This document shows, in pieces, positions 8,496 to 18,427 of a stretch of DNA of 64,000 nucleotides. Below the pieces are notes generated by a model. That model worked only from the letters and a program-made list of their open reading frames with translations, was not told where the DNA came from and did not search any database. The position numbers were made by a program, and so were the translations under genes. This DNA comes from an uncultured Lachnospiraceae bacterium (lineage in GTDB: Bacteria; Bacillota; Clostridia; Lachnospirales; Lachnospiraceae): NCBI GenBank assembly GCA_902802515.1, contig CADCMM010000002.1, forward strand, positions 56,099-120,098, given 5' to 3'. The stretch's first letter is position 1; every line of letters starts with the position of its first letter.

Positions 8496-10799
8496 ATGTC
8501 TATTGCGGAAGAAAAGCAGCAGGAAGAGATGGATCAAATGAAAAAAGTGGATGCCGGTGTGAAGACGATGGAGGACTTTACCAGTCCGGAGGAGCTATAT
8601 CAGGAATTGATAGCCAGTGTAACAAAATATCATCCTTCGGGCGACCATTCAATGATTGAGAAAGCATACCATGTTGCCGACGAAGCACACCGCGATCAGC
8701 GCAGAAAATCAGGAGAACCGTACATCATCCATCCTCTTTGCGTTGCCATTATCCTGGCAGATCTGGAGTTGGATAAAGAGACTATTGTGGCGGGGCTGCT
8801 GCATGATGTGGTGGAAGACACTATCATGACTTCCCAGCAGCTGAAGGAAGAGTTCGGTGAGGAAGTGGAACTGATCGTGGACGGCGTCACGAAGCTGGGC
8901 CAGCTGAATTATTCTGCGGATAAAGTCGAGGTTCAGGCGGAGAATCTGCGAAAAATGTTTCTGGCCATGGCTAAAGATATCCGGGTTATATTGGTAAAAC
9001 TTGCGGACCGCCTTCATAATATGAGAACTGCCAAATATTGGTCTCCTGAGAAACAGAAAGAAAAGGCCAGAGAGACCATGGATATCTATGCGCCCATTGC
9101 CCATCGGCTGGGTATTTCTAAAATCAAGGTGGAACTGGATGACCTGTCAATGAAATACCTGGAGCCGGAAGTCTACTATGACCTTGTGGAGAAGATTGCA
9201 CTGAAAAAGGACGAACGGCAGGCGTTTGTGGGGAGCATCGTGGAAGATGTGAAAAAACACATTGAGGCAGCCGGTATCCAGGGACAGATTGCAGGAAGAG
9301 CGAAGCACTTCTTCAGCATATACAAAAAAATGGTGAACCAGCAGAAGTCACTGGATCAGATCTATGATCTGTTTGCGGTGCGTATTATTGTTGATTCGGT
9401 GAAGGACTGCTATGCGGCATTGGGTGTGATCCATGAAATGTATAAGCCGATACCTGGACGGTTCAAGGATTACATTGCCATGCCAAAGCAGAATATGTAC
9501 CAGTCTCTGCATACTACGCTGATCGGTCCCAACGGCTCTCCTTTTGAAATACAGATTCGCACATTTGAGATGCACCGTATTGCTGAGTATGGTATTGCTG
9601 CCCACTGGAAATATAAGGAGGCGTCCGATGGAAAGAAGAGCGGTTCCCAGCGGGAGGAGGAGAAGCTGACCTGGCTTCGCCAGATCCTGGAGTGGCAGAA
9701 GGATATGTCGGATAATCGGGAGTTCATGAGCCTGCTAAAGAGCGATCTGGATTTGTTTAATGAGAGTGTTTACTGCTTTACTCCGGCGGGAGATGTGAAA
9801 AATTTGCCAAACGGTTCTACTCCTATTGATTTTGCTTACAGTATTCACAGCGCAGTGGGCAATCGTATGATCGGTGCCAGGGTCAACGGAAAACTGGTGA
9901 CGATTGATTATGTGATACAGAACGGGGATCGCATTGAGGTCATTACTTCCCAGAACTCGAAAGGACCAAGCCGTGATTGGCTGAAGATTGTTAAGAGTAC
10001 GCAGGCAAAGAACAAAATCAACCAGTGGTTTAAACAGGAACTCAAAGAGGACAATATCGTTAAGGGAAAAGAAATGCTGCAGAACTACTGCAAAGCGAAG
10101 GGACTGGTATTGTCTGATCTCATGAAACCGGAATATATTGCGGGTGTTACGAGAAAATATGGCTTCCGCGACTGGGATTCTGTGATGGCTGCAGTAGGGC
10201 ACGGCGGCTTAAAAGAAGGGCAGATAACCAATAAACTGCTGGAAGCTTACGAGAAGGATCACAAAAAGAATATTACAGATGAGCAGATCATGGAGGAAGC
10301 TCTGGGGACAAGAGAAAAAATGCGCATCTCCAGATCAAAGAGCGGCATTACAGTAAAGGGCATTGACGATGTGGCCGTGCGCTTTTCCAAGTGCTGCAGC
10401 CCGGTACCCGGTGATGAGATCGTTGGTTTTGTCACCAGAGGCCGGGGAGTTTCTATCCATCGCACGGACTGTATTAATATTGTAAATCTTCCGGAGAGCG
10501 AACGGGTTCGCCTGATTGACGCGGAGTGGCAGCAGTCGGGGGATAACCACAGCAATGGACTTTATATGGCGGAGATTAAAATTTACGCTAATAACCGTAC
10601 CGGACTTCTTGTGGACATAACGAAAATATTCACGGAGAGAAAAATCGATGTGCGCTCCGTAAATTCCAGAACCAGTAAACAAGGGTTGGCAACCATTACC
10701 CTGGAATTTGAAGTCCCAGGCAGGGAAACCCTGAATTACCTGATCGATAAGATCCGTCAGGTAGAGAGCATTATAGACATAGAAAGAAGCACCGGCTGA
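8496..10799 (+). CDS. rel: Bifunctional (p)ppGpp synthetase/hydrolase
   Basis: A 767-residue RelA/SpoT homologue that makes and degrades the alarmone (p)ppGpp. The hydrolase HD domain (about 50-200) carries HDVVEDT near residue 103. The synthetase domain contains RFKDYIAMPK near 320 and YQSLHT. The TGS domain starts near 425 (FTPAGDVKNLPNGST), and a conserved Cys pair (KCCSPVPGD) lies in the regulatory region. An ACT domain closes the protein (about 690-767). Both HD and synthetase motifs look intact, so it should be the long bifunctional Rel. The ribosome site AGGAG overlaps the apt stop. Confidence 0.96.
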   Translation: MSIAEEKQQEEMDQMKKVDAGVKTMEDFTSPEELYQELIASVTKYHPSGDHSMIEKAYHVADEAHRDQRRKSGEPYIIHPLCVAIILADLELDKETIVAGLLHDVVEDTIMTSQQLKEEFGEEVELIVDGVTKLGQLNYSADKVEVQAENLRKMFLAMAKDIRVILVKLADRLHNMRTAKYWSPEKQKEKARETMDIYAPIAHRLGISKIKVELDDLSMKYLEPEVYYDLVEKIALKKDERQAFVGSIVEDVKKHIEAAGIQGQIAGRAKHFFSIYKKMVNQQKSLDQIYDLFAVRIIVDSVKDCYAALGVIHEMYKPIPGRFKDYIAMPKQNMYQSLHTTLIGPNGSPFEIQIRTFEMHRIAEYGIAAHWKYKEASDGKKSGSQREEEKLTWLRQILEWQKDMSDNREFMSLLKSDLDLFNESVYCFTPAGDVKNLPNGSTPIDFAYSIHSAVGNRMIGARVNGKLVTIDYVIQNGDRIEVITSQNSKGPSRDWLKIVKSTQAKNKINQWFKQELKEDNIVKGKEMLQNYCKAKGLVLSDLMKPEYIAGVTRKYGFRDWDSVMAAVGHGGLKEGQITNKLLEAYEKDHKKNITDEQIMEEALGTREKMRISRSKSGITVKGIDDVAVRFSKCCSPVPGDEIVGFVTRGRGVSIHRTDCINIVNLPESERVRLIDAEWQQSGDNHSNGLYMAEIKIYANNRTGLLVDITKIFTERKIDVRSVNSRTSKQGLATITLEFEVPGRETLNYLIDKIRQVESIIDIERSTG

Positions 10800-10821
10800 C
10801 AGAGAAGATAAAAGTAATCGT

Positions 10822-11451
10822 ATGAGTAGATTGAATATTCACCATATGGTGCTGGGAACTGTGGCGACCAACTGCTATCTGGCACTGAATGAAGAAACAC
10901 GGGAAGTCATTATCGTGGATCCGGCGGATATGCCGGAAAAAATAGAAAGAACTATAGAGGAATTACACGGAAAACCAGCTGCGGTGCTGCTGACGCACGG
11001 ACATTTTGATCATATAGGCGGTGTGGAAGCGGTGCGCAGTCGGTATGGTATTCCGGTCTGTGCCATAGAGGAAGAGAGACAGATACTCTCTTCGGGGCAA
11101 TTAAATTTATCGGAAGTGTTCGGTCCTGCTGTGACTCTGGAGGCGGATATTTGGCTGAAGGATGGTCAGAAGTTAGATCTGGCAGGGAAGCAGATCACGG
11201 CGCTTCACACACCGGGACACACGAAAGGCAGCGCCTGTTATTATCTTCCGGAGGACAGGGTCCTATTTTCGGGGGATACCCTATTTCTGGGGTCTGTGGG
11301 ACGCACTGATTTTCCTACGGGCAGCATGTCAACATTGGTGCGCTCTATCCAGGAGAAACTGCTGACGCTGCCGGAGGATACCAGGGTGCTTCCCGGACAT
11401 GATGAGGAGACGACCATTGGACATGAAATGCGATATAATCCATATTTGTAA
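10822..11451 (+). CDS. MBL-fold metallohydrolase (glyoxalase II-like)
   Basis: A 209-residue metallo-beta-lactamase-fold protein. The metal motif THGHFDH lies near residue 56, HTPGHTKGS near 128, SGDTLF near 150 and a final PGHDEETT histidine near 192. This set fits the GloB-like/YcbL group that binds two metals. The substrate is unproven; thioesters such as S-lactoylglutathione analogues are possible, although Clostridia often lack glutathione. It lies 22 bases after rel and before hemZ, a conserved order in Lachnospiraceae. The ribosome site is weak (AGAGAAG). Confidence 0.85.
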   Translation: MSRLNIHHMVLGTVATNCYLALNEETREVIIVDPADMPEKIERTIEELHGKPAAVLLTHGHFDHIGGVEAVRSRYGIPVCAIEEERQILSSGQLNLSEVFGPAVTLEADIWLKDGQKLDLAGKQITALHTPGHTKGSACYYLPEDRVLFSGDTLFLGSVGRTDFPTGSMSTLVRSIQEKLLTLPEDTRVLPGHDEETTIGHEMRYNPYL

Positions 11452-11488
11452 ATTCCTATGACAAGGAGCAGCAGGCGGTAGAGGAATC

Positions 11489-12931
11489 ATGATAACAGTA
11501 CAGCTAAATAAACGGGATTTTGAGTATGACATCTATTCTCTGGTCAAGGCATTTTATCCGGGGGAAGATGTCAGCATCTGCTATGAGGACACAGTTGAGG
11601 ATGCGGTGCTGAAAATCTCGGTTTTTTATGGAGAAAACAAAATATTCATAGACTTCGACAGCCCGAATAGCTCAGGGATGGCGACAGGCTGCGTGGAGTT
11701 ATCTCAGGCTGATGATCGGAAAGAGACAAAGAACAAATTGAAACGGATTCTGTACCAGATGCTGAAGAAACATACCGGGCAGGAACTGCCTTGGGGAAAT
11801 CTTACAGGTATTCGCCCCACCAAGATTCCAATGGCATTGTTGGAAAAGGGATGGAAGAATTCACAAATTGCCGGGTATATGCGGGATAATTACTATACAA
11901 GCAATGAAAAGACTGCGCTGGCGGTGATGATCGCTAATCGGGAACGTCACCTTCTCAAAGAAATTAATTATGAAAACGGCTACAGCCTATATGTGGGAAT
12001 ACCTTTTTGCCCAAGCATCTGTCTGTACTGTTCTTTTAGTTCCAGCCCGCTTGGAGTGTGGAAAGAGAGGGTGGATGAATACTTGGATGCCCTTTGCAGA
12101 GAGATTGAAGAAGTGTCAGGAACATTTTCCGGAAAGGAATTGAATACTGTATATATTGGAGGCGGTACGCCCACTACGCTGGAACCGGATCAGATGAACC
12201 GGCTGCTGACAAAACTGGAAGACAAATTTGACTATAGCCATTTAAAAGAATTTACGGTGGAGGCAGGGCGCCCGGACAGTATTACGGAGGCGAAACTTCA
12301 AGTACTCCTGGATCATAACGTCAGCCGTATCTCCATCAATCCCCAGACAATGAACCAGAAGACGTTAGATCTTATCGGGCGGCGTCACACCGTTGGGGAA
12401 ACAGTTGAAGCGTTCCATTTGGCACGCCGTATGGGATTTGATAATATCAATATGGATCTGATCGTGGGGCTTCCGGGAGAAGGAATGGAGGAAGTTCGGC
12501 ATACTATGGAGGAGATACAGAGATTGGGACCGGATAGCGTCACAGTACATTCACTGGCGCTCAAGCGTGCCACCCGGTTGAATCTGTTTAAAGAGGAATA
12601 CCAGGAAATCTCCTTTCAAAACAGCAGTGAAATTATGGATATGACAGCCAGGTACTGCATGGAGGATGGTCTGACGCCGTATTATCTCTATCGACAGAAA
12701 AATATGGCCGGGAACTTTGAAAATGTGGGGTACGCAAAAGAAGGCAAGGCGGGGCTGTATAACATCTTGATTATGGAAGAAGTTCAGAGTATATTAGCTT
12801 TAGGAGCGGGAGCTTCTACGAAGTTGGTTTACGGAAAAGACCGCATTGAACGGATCGAAAACGTAAAAGATATCAAAAATTATATAGAGAGAATCGATGA
12901 AATGATTGAAAGAAAGAAGAAAGTGGAATGA
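11489..12931 (+). CDS. hemZ: Radical SAM coproporphyrinogen dehydrogenase HemZ-type
   Basis: A 480-residue HemN/HemZ-like radical SAM protein. The iron-sulphur motif CPSICLYCSF (Cx3CxxC) lies near residues 173-182, followed by YIGGGTPTTL and a family-typical GRPDS and NPQTMN region. An N-terminal domain of about 160 residues, absent from HemN, is typical of HemZ. The family is named for oxygen-independent coproporphyrinogen III oxidation, but many strict anaerobes carry it without a full haem pathway, so the true role here may differ. The start has AGAGGA 3-8 bases upstream. The stop overlaps the HD-domain gene by ATGA. Confidence 0.9.
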   Translation: MITVQLNKRDFEYDIYSLVKAFYPGEDVSICYEDTVEDAVLKISVFYGENKIFIDFDSPNSSGMATGCVELSQADDRKETKNKLKRILYQMLKKHTGQELPWGNLTGIRPTKIPMALLEKGWKNSQIAGYMRDNYYTSNEKTALAVMIANRERHLLKEINYENGYSLYVGIPFCPSICLYCSFSSSPLGVWKERVDEYLDALCREIEEVSGTFSGKELNTVYIGGGTPTTLEPDQMNRLLTKLEDKFDYSHLKEFTVEAGRPDSITEAKLQVLLDHNVSRISINPQTMNQKTLDLIGRRHTVGETVEAFHLARRMGFDNINMDLIVGLPGEGMEEVRHTMEEIQRLGPDSVTVHSLALKRATRLNLFKEEYQEISFQNSSEIMDMTARYCMEDGLTPYYLYRQKNMAGNFENVGYAKEGKAGLYNILIMEEVQSILALGAGASTKLVYGKDRIERIENVKDIKNYIERIDEMIERKKKVE

Positions 12932-13557
12932 GCGGCAGTTCCGGATATCAAAAAAAGGTGCGTATCCTGCAGCTCAATCTTGCCAAGGAGATAAGTCATG
13001 GGATCTGTGTAAGTAATCTTGCCTGCCGCATCGCGCGGGAAATGCGTTTTCCTGAAGCAACCTGCCACGAACTGGCAGTGGCAGGTCTTCTCCACGATGT
13101 TGGCAAATTGGAGCTGGAGAAATATTTATATGGGCGTGAAAACGACACACTGATGATCGAGGAGTTGAAGTATGTCCGTATGCATGCCTATTTAAGCGCA
13201 AAAATTATGGAGAAGTGCGGTTATCCCAGTTACATGGTTGAATGGGTATACTGCCATCATGAGAATTGTGACGGCTCCGGGTATCCCAGAAACCTGACGC
13301 GGGAGGATATCCCTTTGGAGGCGAAGATCATACGTGTCTGCGATGTGTTTGCGGCGCTGACAAGTGACCGTCCCTATAGGGCGGCGTTTGATGTAGATAC
13401 AGCGGTGGAACTGATGATTGAGGAAATAAAAAATTATGATGTAGAAGTTTTTCTGGCGTTTCTGAGGGTAATACATGAGGACAGCCTGAAAAATATACTG
13501 GACGACGGGAGCGTACAGCTTCAACTGGAGCAGTTCCTGACTCCAGAGGAAATATAA
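12928..13557 (+). CDS. HD-domain phosphohydrolase, HD-GYP-like
   Basis: A 209-residue protein with a single HD domain. LLHDVGKLELEKYL near residue 52 supplies the HD pair, and HHENCDGSGYP near 109 resembles the HHExxDGxGYP signature of HD-GYP phosphodiesterases. A later CDVFAALTSDRPYR stretch also fits this group. HD-GYP proteins usually hydrolyse cyclic di-GMP, but here the domain stands alone without a receiver or sensor. It is translationally coupled to hemZ by an ATGA overlap. Activity on cyclic di-GMP or another nucleotide is inferred. Confidence 0.85.
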   Translation: MSGSSGYQKKVRILQLNLAKEISHGICVSNLACRIAREMRFPEATCHELAVAGLLHDVGKLELEKYLYGRENDTLMIEELKYVRMHAYLSAKIMEKCGYPSYMVEWVYCHHENCDGSGYPRNLTREDIPLEAKIIRVCDVFAALTSDRPYRAAFDVDTAVELMIEEIKNYDVEVFLAFLRVIHEDSLKNILDDGSVQLQLEQFLTPEEI

Positions 13558-13572
13558 CATGGAGGAGATACA

Positions 13573-15357
13573 ATGGCAGAATCGATGCAGGGTCTGAAAC
13601 GGACCCACAGATGTACAGAGGTGACAAAGGCTGATATTGGTGAAACAGTGACCTTGATGGGATGGGTCCAGAAGAGAAGAAATCTTGGAAGCCTGATTTT
13701 CGTGGATTTAAGAGACCGGTCAGGATTGATGCAGATCGTATTTGATGAAAATGATATCGGCAGTGAAGGCTTTGAAAAGGCCGGCACAGTGCGCAGCGAA
13801 TTTGTACTGGCGGTAGTTGGCCGGGTAGAAGCCCGATCCGGTGCAGTAAATGAGAAAATGTCTACCGGGGAGCTGGAGATTCGCGCTACGCAGCTGCGTG
13901 TTTTGTCCGAGGCAGAGACACCGCCTTTCCCCATCGAGGAGAACAGCCAGACGAAGGAAGAACTGAGACTGAAACACCGTTATCTGGATCTGAGAAGACC
14001 GGACATCCAGAGAAATCTTATGGTAAAAAGCCGTGTGGCCACTTTATCCCGGAATTTTATGGCGGAGCAGGGATTTCTTGAGATCGAGACCCCCATGCTG
14101 GGTAAGAGTACTCCTGAGGGAGCCAGAGATTATCTGGTGCCAAGCCGCATTTATCCGGGCAGCTTTTTTGCGCTGCCTCAATCACCACAGCTGTTCAAAC
14201 AGCTCCTGATGTGTTCCGGATACGACCGTTATTTCCAGATTGCCCGCTGCTTCCGGGATGAGGATCTGCGTGCGGACCGTCAGCCGGAGTTTACCCAGAT
14301 GGATATGGAATTGTCCTTTGTGGATATTGATGACGTAATTGAAGTAAATGAAAAATTGCTGGTTCATCTCTGGAAGGAGATTCTGGGCATTGACCTTAAA
14401 ACACCCTTTCGCCGTATGACGTGGCGGGAGGCCATGGATCGTTTTGGTTCAGACAAGCCGGATCTGCGTTTTGGCATGGAACTGCACAATGTATCGGATA
14501 CAGTGAAAGACAGCGGTTTTGCAGTATTTACCGGAGCTATCGCTGCAGGTGGATCGGTGCGGGGCATCAACGTAAAGGGACAAGCCGGTATGCCCAGAAA
14601 GAAAATAGATTCTTTGACAGAATTTGTCAAAGGCTACGGATTAAAAGGCCTGGCATATCTGGCGGTTTTGGAGGACGGCTCCTATAAATCTTCTTTTGCG
14701 AAATTTATGACACCTGAGGAATTGAACAGCCTGGTAGAAGCTATGGACGGTGAGCGAGGAGATCTGCTTTTGTTTGCGGCAGACAAGGATAAACTGGCTC
14801 TAGAAACCATGGGAGCGCTCCGCTGTGAACTAGCCAGGAGACTGGAACTTATCGACCAGAGCAAATTTGAATTTTTATGGGTTGTGGAGTTCCCGCTTCT
14901 TGAATACAGCGAGGAGGAAGGCAGATTCACTGCCATGCACCATCCATTTACTATGCCTATGGAGGAGGATCTTCCGTACATCAATACTGATCCTGGCAGA
15001 GTGCGGGCAAAAGCCTATGACATCGTGCTCAATGGCTGCGAGATAGGTGGTGGTTCTGTGCGTATCCACCAGAATGATATTCAGGAAAAAATGTTTGAGT
15101 GCCTGGGCTTTACAAAAGAGCAGGCCCAGGAGCAGTTCAGCTTTTTACTCAATGCGTTTAAATACGGAGTGCCGCCTCACGCAGGGCTTGCCTATGGTCT
15201 GGACCGTGTGGTGATGCTGATGCTTGGACTGGATAGCATTCGGGATGTGATCGCGTTCCCAAAGGTAAAGGATTCTTCCTGCCTGATGACCCAGGCTCCG
15301 GCCCCGGTAGCTGCGAAGCAGCTGGAAGAATTGGGGATTCAAGTAAAACAATCATGA
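13573..15357 (+). CDS. aspS: Aspartyl-tRNA synthetase
   Basis: A 594-residue class II synthetase of the bacterial type. It has an N-terminal OB-fold anticodon domain (GWVQKRRNLGSLIFVDLRDR), motif 2 with FQIARCFRDEDLRADRQPEF near residues 215-234, a GAD insertion (about 290-410), and motif 3 GLAYGLDRVVMLM near 537. The length is normal. GGAGGAGA precedes the ATG. The start lies 15 bases after the HD gene, and the stop overlaps the convergent DUF1294 gene by 6 bases, with no room for a separate terminator. Whether it also charges tRNA-Asn cannot be judged here. Confidence 0.97.
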   Translation: MAESMQGLKRTHRCTEVTKADIGETVTLMGWVQKRRNLGSLIFVDLRDRSGLMQIVFDENDIGSEGFEKAGTVRSEFVLAVVGRVEARSGAVNEKMSTGELEIRATQLRVLSEAETPPFPIEENSQTKEELRLKHRYLDLRRPDIQRNLMVKSRVATLSRNFMAEQGFLEIETPMLGKSTPEGARDYLVPSRIYPGSFFALPQSPQLFKQLLMCSGYDRYFQIARCFRDEDLRADRQPEFTQMDMELSFVDIDDVIEVNEKLLVHLWKEILGIDLKTPFRRMTWREAMDRFGSDKPDLRFGMELHNVSDTVKDSGFAVFTGAIAAGGSVRGINVKGQAGMPRKKIDSLTEFVKGYGLKGLAYLAVLEDGSYKSSFAKFMTPEELNSLVEAMDGERGDLLLFAADKDKLALETMGALRCELARRLELIDQSKFEFLWVVEFPLLEYSEEEGRFTAMHHPFTMPMEEDLPYINTDPGRVRAKAYDIVLNGCEIGGGSVRIHQNDIQEKMFECLGFTKEQAQEQFSFLLNAFKYGVPPHAGLAYGLDRVVMLMLGLDSIRDVIAFPKVKDSSCLMTQAPAPVAAKQLEELGIQVKQS

Positions 15358-16644
15358 CGTATGGAATGTGTCCAGAGCTTTGGTAATATTTCCCAGGAGG
15401 GCGTTGGTCAGTTCATCTGTGATCTCAGGCTGCCAGGTGTGGCCGTCGTTGGACAGAGTCACAGAAACAGAAATGATCCCGGGCACAGCGTCCTCCTGAA
15501 GCGTTTCCAATAGATACCGGGCGGTAGCGTCAGAGAGCCCGGCGTCGTCACTGGTAATGGAATCAGTGGTGTGGGCGTATTTTAGTAATTTTGTCTTGTA
15601 TGCCGACAAGATGGAAGGCATGTCAATGCTGGTGATATTTAATTTGGCAGCGGCCAGGTCGCCATCCACAGAGCAGGATTCGATAGTATAGGAAAAATAT
15701 TCGGCGATTTTTTCAGCGTAAGCTTGATCTACAGCGGAGGCATATTCTTCACTGTGAGTGGAGAATATGTCATCCATCTTTAAATATTCTATCCACCCTT
15801 CCGATGAAAGATTGACAAACTCGTCCAGATAGATGGCCAGTACTTCTTTCGGAGAGAGAAGAGTAGGATCATTCATCCAGGAAATAAAACCGCTGACCAG
15901 TTGGTCCTGGAGCGTTTTATCTGCCTGGATCACCCAGATATCATTTTCCCTTTTGAGATGAAAGTAAGCAGTGGAAGCTGTGAGTTCATATTTGTTATTC
16001 TCCAGAGTGTCTTTTAAAAGAGCATAGTAATCGTTCAAGGTTTCCGGAGCCTGATGTTCGGGAGAAATGCTGAAATTACGGGCGGTGAGAGCCCGGCACA
16101 GATCGGTGGCCAGCGATTTGGTGTCAATGTTAATGATCTCTGCAGTGACAGTGGCCGTATCATCAGTGATATCTTCAGAGTGGAGATGATATTGAAAGTT
16201 TTTAAAAAACAGATTGACTGCTTCGGTGGTCTCCGGCCCGATCTCCGATGATTTCGACGGAGTATTCATCATATTTTCATAGGAGACAAAACTTCGTATC
16301 GTCTCTTCATCCAGTTCCTGGATGAGAGCCAGTTCATTGCCAACCGCAGTGCTGGGACTTTCTATCTGTTCCTTTCTGTAGAGCGAGATAAAAAGTACTG
16401 CCAGGATCTGCAGGACAAGAATCACAGGAACTCCGATCGTAAACCGCAGATGCTTTGTTTTGTGCCGGAACAGATATATTCCGACAAAAGTTCCGATGCT
16501 TCCCCCAAGAATGGCAATGGTGAACAAGGTCCGCTCGGGAATCCGAAAACGGTTTTTGATGGCTTTTCGCTTATCGATTCCCATCAGTATCAGACCAAGA
16601 AAGTTTATAATAAAAATATACCAGATCAACAGTGTCTTTCCCAT
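15352..16644 (-). CDS. DUF1294 membrane domain fused to an extracytoplasmic domain
   Basis: A 430-residue protein. Residues 1-90 hold three membrane segments with the DUF1294 signature (GIDKRKA, RIPERTL, GGSIGTFVGIYLFRHKTKH). A further hydrophobic segment (VPVILVLQILAVLFISLY) leads into about 330 residues of soluble domain resembling the repeated DUF5105-like regions of Firmicutes lipoproteins. DUF1294 proteins normally end near residue 90, so the long C-terminal extension is notable. The ATG at 16644 follows AAAGGA; an upstream in-frame ATG lacks a ribosome site. No function is known. Confidence 0.75.
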   Translation of the reverse strand: MGKTLLIWYIFIINFLGLILMGIDKRKAIKNRFRIPERTLFTIAILGGSIGTFVGIYLFRHKTKHLRFTIGVPVILVLQILAVLFISLYRKEQIESPSTAVGNELALIQELDEETIRSFVSYENMMNTPSKSSEIGPETTEAVNLFFKNFQYHLHSEDITDDTATVTAEIINIDTKSLATDLCRALTARNFSISPEHQAPETLNDYYALLKDTLENNKYELTASTAYFHLKRENDIWVIQADKTLQDQLVSGFISWMNDPTLLSPKEVLAIYLDEFVNLSSEGWIEYLKMDDIFSTHSEEYASAVDQAYAEKIAEYFSYTIESCSVDGDLAAAKLNITSIDMPSILSAYKTKLLKYAHTTDSITSDDAGLSDATARYLLETLQEDAVPGIISVSVTLSNDGHTWQPEITDELTNALLGNITKALDTFHTS

Positions 16645-16873
16645 AAAAGTCCTTTCTTCCCCTGACTGTAGTTTATATGAAAACGGATAGATTGTCAAAT
16701 TTTGGAAAATGACAAAGTTCGATACGACATAAATCTTTCACGAAGTCTTAAGAAATTGCTTCTGTACTTTTTGAGATTGGAATGGTAATATAGCATAGAG
16801 TTAATGGTAAGATCCATTGAATTTGTGAAATGATAGAGGTCGCGGTAAGGAGAGTTCTAAAGGAGTGTTCTAA

Positions 16874-18415
16874 ATGAAAAAAGTAATTGCGGTGGTATTG
16901 GTTCTGGTTCTGGCCGCCGGCGGAGCTGGTGGCTTTTATTATTGGAAACAAAAAAAGGAAGGCGCAGCTGTGGACGGCAGGATCTCTTCCTCCAGTGAGG
17001 ATGCAGTTTATGTAGATTCGGTATCCGTATTGGCGGGACTCGGCAGCGGAAACGGGGTGATTCAGAGATATGCCGGAGTGATCGAACCGCAGCAGACATG
17101 GGAAGTGAAGCTGGAGAATGAGCGGAGCGTAAAAGAGTGTTTCGTAAAAGAAGGCGATGAGGTAAAGGATGGTCAGAAGCTGTTTGTCTATGATACTACG
17201 GAGGATGAGGATAATCTGGCTAAATCAGAGATTGAACTGGAGCGTTATGAGAACGAGATAGAGACCAGCAAAGCGCAGAAAGAGCAGCTGGAGAAGGAAA
17301 AGACAAAGGCATCGGCGGATGAACAGCTGGACTACACCACGCGGATCCTTACAGCTGAGAATAATATTAAGCAGAATGAATACGAATATAAGGCGAAAGA
17401 ACTTGAGATCAAACAGCTGAAGGAAAAGATCGCTGACGCTGCGGTGTATAGTGAGATGGATGGCGTAGTAAAAAGCATTAATGACTCAAATGACAGCAAT
17501 GGAAACGGATATGGATACATGTCCGATTCTTCTGATTCTGCGTACATAACGATTCTTCAGGTAGGTGATTTCCGGGTGAAGGGTACTGTGAACGAACAGA
17601 ACAAGGATCAGATATACGATGGCATGGAAATGCTGGTACATTCCCGAGTGGACGAGACCGTTATCTGGCATGGCGTGATCACGGAGATCAAACTGGATAA
17701 AGGAGAAAACAACTCGGAATCTTCCATGTATAATTACTTCGGCTCAGACAATAGCGGCTCCTCTACCAATTATCCATTCTATGTGGAACTGGATTCTTCA
17801 GACGGACTGATCCTTGGGCAGCATGTATACCTGGAACCGGATCAGGGACAGGGGGAGAAGAAAGAGGGCATCTGGCTATACGATTATTACTTTATACAGG
17901 AGGAAAACGGGGATTCCTATGTATGGGCTGCGTCATCTTCTAATACACTGGAAAAACGCAGGGTGAAACTGGGGGAGTATGATGAAGAGATGGCTGCCTA
18001 TCAGGTGCTGGAAGGGCTGGATGCGGAGGATTATATCATTGTACCTTCCGATGACTTGGCGGAAGGGCTTCCGGTAATTTATAATGATTACAATTCTGTG
18101 TCGGAAGATATGGAGGACTTTGATAGCGATGGTATGGACATGGATGGGTATGACTTTGATGCCACCGGCATGGAATATAGTGATGGTGACTATGACCTCA
18201 GCGGCATGGATTATGACGAGGATGATATGGATTTTGATATGGGTGACTATGACGAGGACGAAGATGAGGACGAGTACGATGCTGATGAAGATATGTATGA
18301 TGATGAAGATTATTATGACGCGGATGCGGAGGATGACGAGGACTTTGACGAGGAACTGCAGGGTCTGAACGAGGATGGTGTGTCCGGAATGATGTCTATG
18401 TTGAATGGGAGATAA
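16874..18415 (+). CDS. HlyD/MacA-type membrane fusion protein with a long acidic tail
   Basis: A 513-residue adaptor. A signal anchor (residues 5-22) is followed by a biotinyl-lipoyl-like half (VKECFVKEGDEVKDGQKLFVYD), a coiled coil (about 115-190) and beta-barrel regions ending in LEGLDAEDYIIVP. The last 110 residues (about 402-513) are almost only D, E, Y, M, G and S, unusual for the family and possibly a cation-binding or disordered tail. Two ribosome-site-like AAGGAG/AAAGGAG units in a small tandem repeat precede the ATG. It is the first gene of an ABC efflux operon; adaptors in Gram-positives couple MacB-like permeases to peptide or lipid export. Confidence 0.85.
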   Translation: MKKVIAVVLVLVLAAGGAGGFYYWKQKKEGAAVDGRISSSSEDAVYVDSVSVLAGLGSGNGVIQRYAGVIEPQQTWEVKLENERSVKECFVKEGDEVKDGQKLFVYDTTEDEDNLAKSEIELERYENEIETSKAQKEQLEKEKTKASADEQLDYTTRILTAENNIKQNEYEYKAKELEIKQLKEKIADAAVYSEMDGVVKSINDSNDSNGNGYGYMSDSSDSAYITILQVGDFRVKGTVNEQNKDQIYDGMEMLVHSRVDETVIWHGVITEIKLDKGENNSESSMYNYFGSDNSGSSTNYPFYVELDSSDGLILGQHVYLEPDQGQGEKKEGIWLYDYYFIQEENGDSYVWAASSSNTLEKRRVKLGEYDEEMAAYQVLEGLDAEDYIIVPSDDLAEGLPVIYNDYNSVSEDMEDFDSDGMDMDGYDFDATGMEYSDGDYDLSGMDYDEDDMDFDMGDYDEDEDEDEYDADEDMYDDEDYYDADAEDDEDFDEELQGLNEDGVSGMMSMLNGR

Positions 18416-18427
18416 GGGGGAAGACGG

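Noticed and set aside
16741..16873. Promoter for the ABC efflux operon
   Set aside because: TTGAGA at 16771 has no acceptable -10 at 16-18 bases; the region may need a regulator but no site can be supported.
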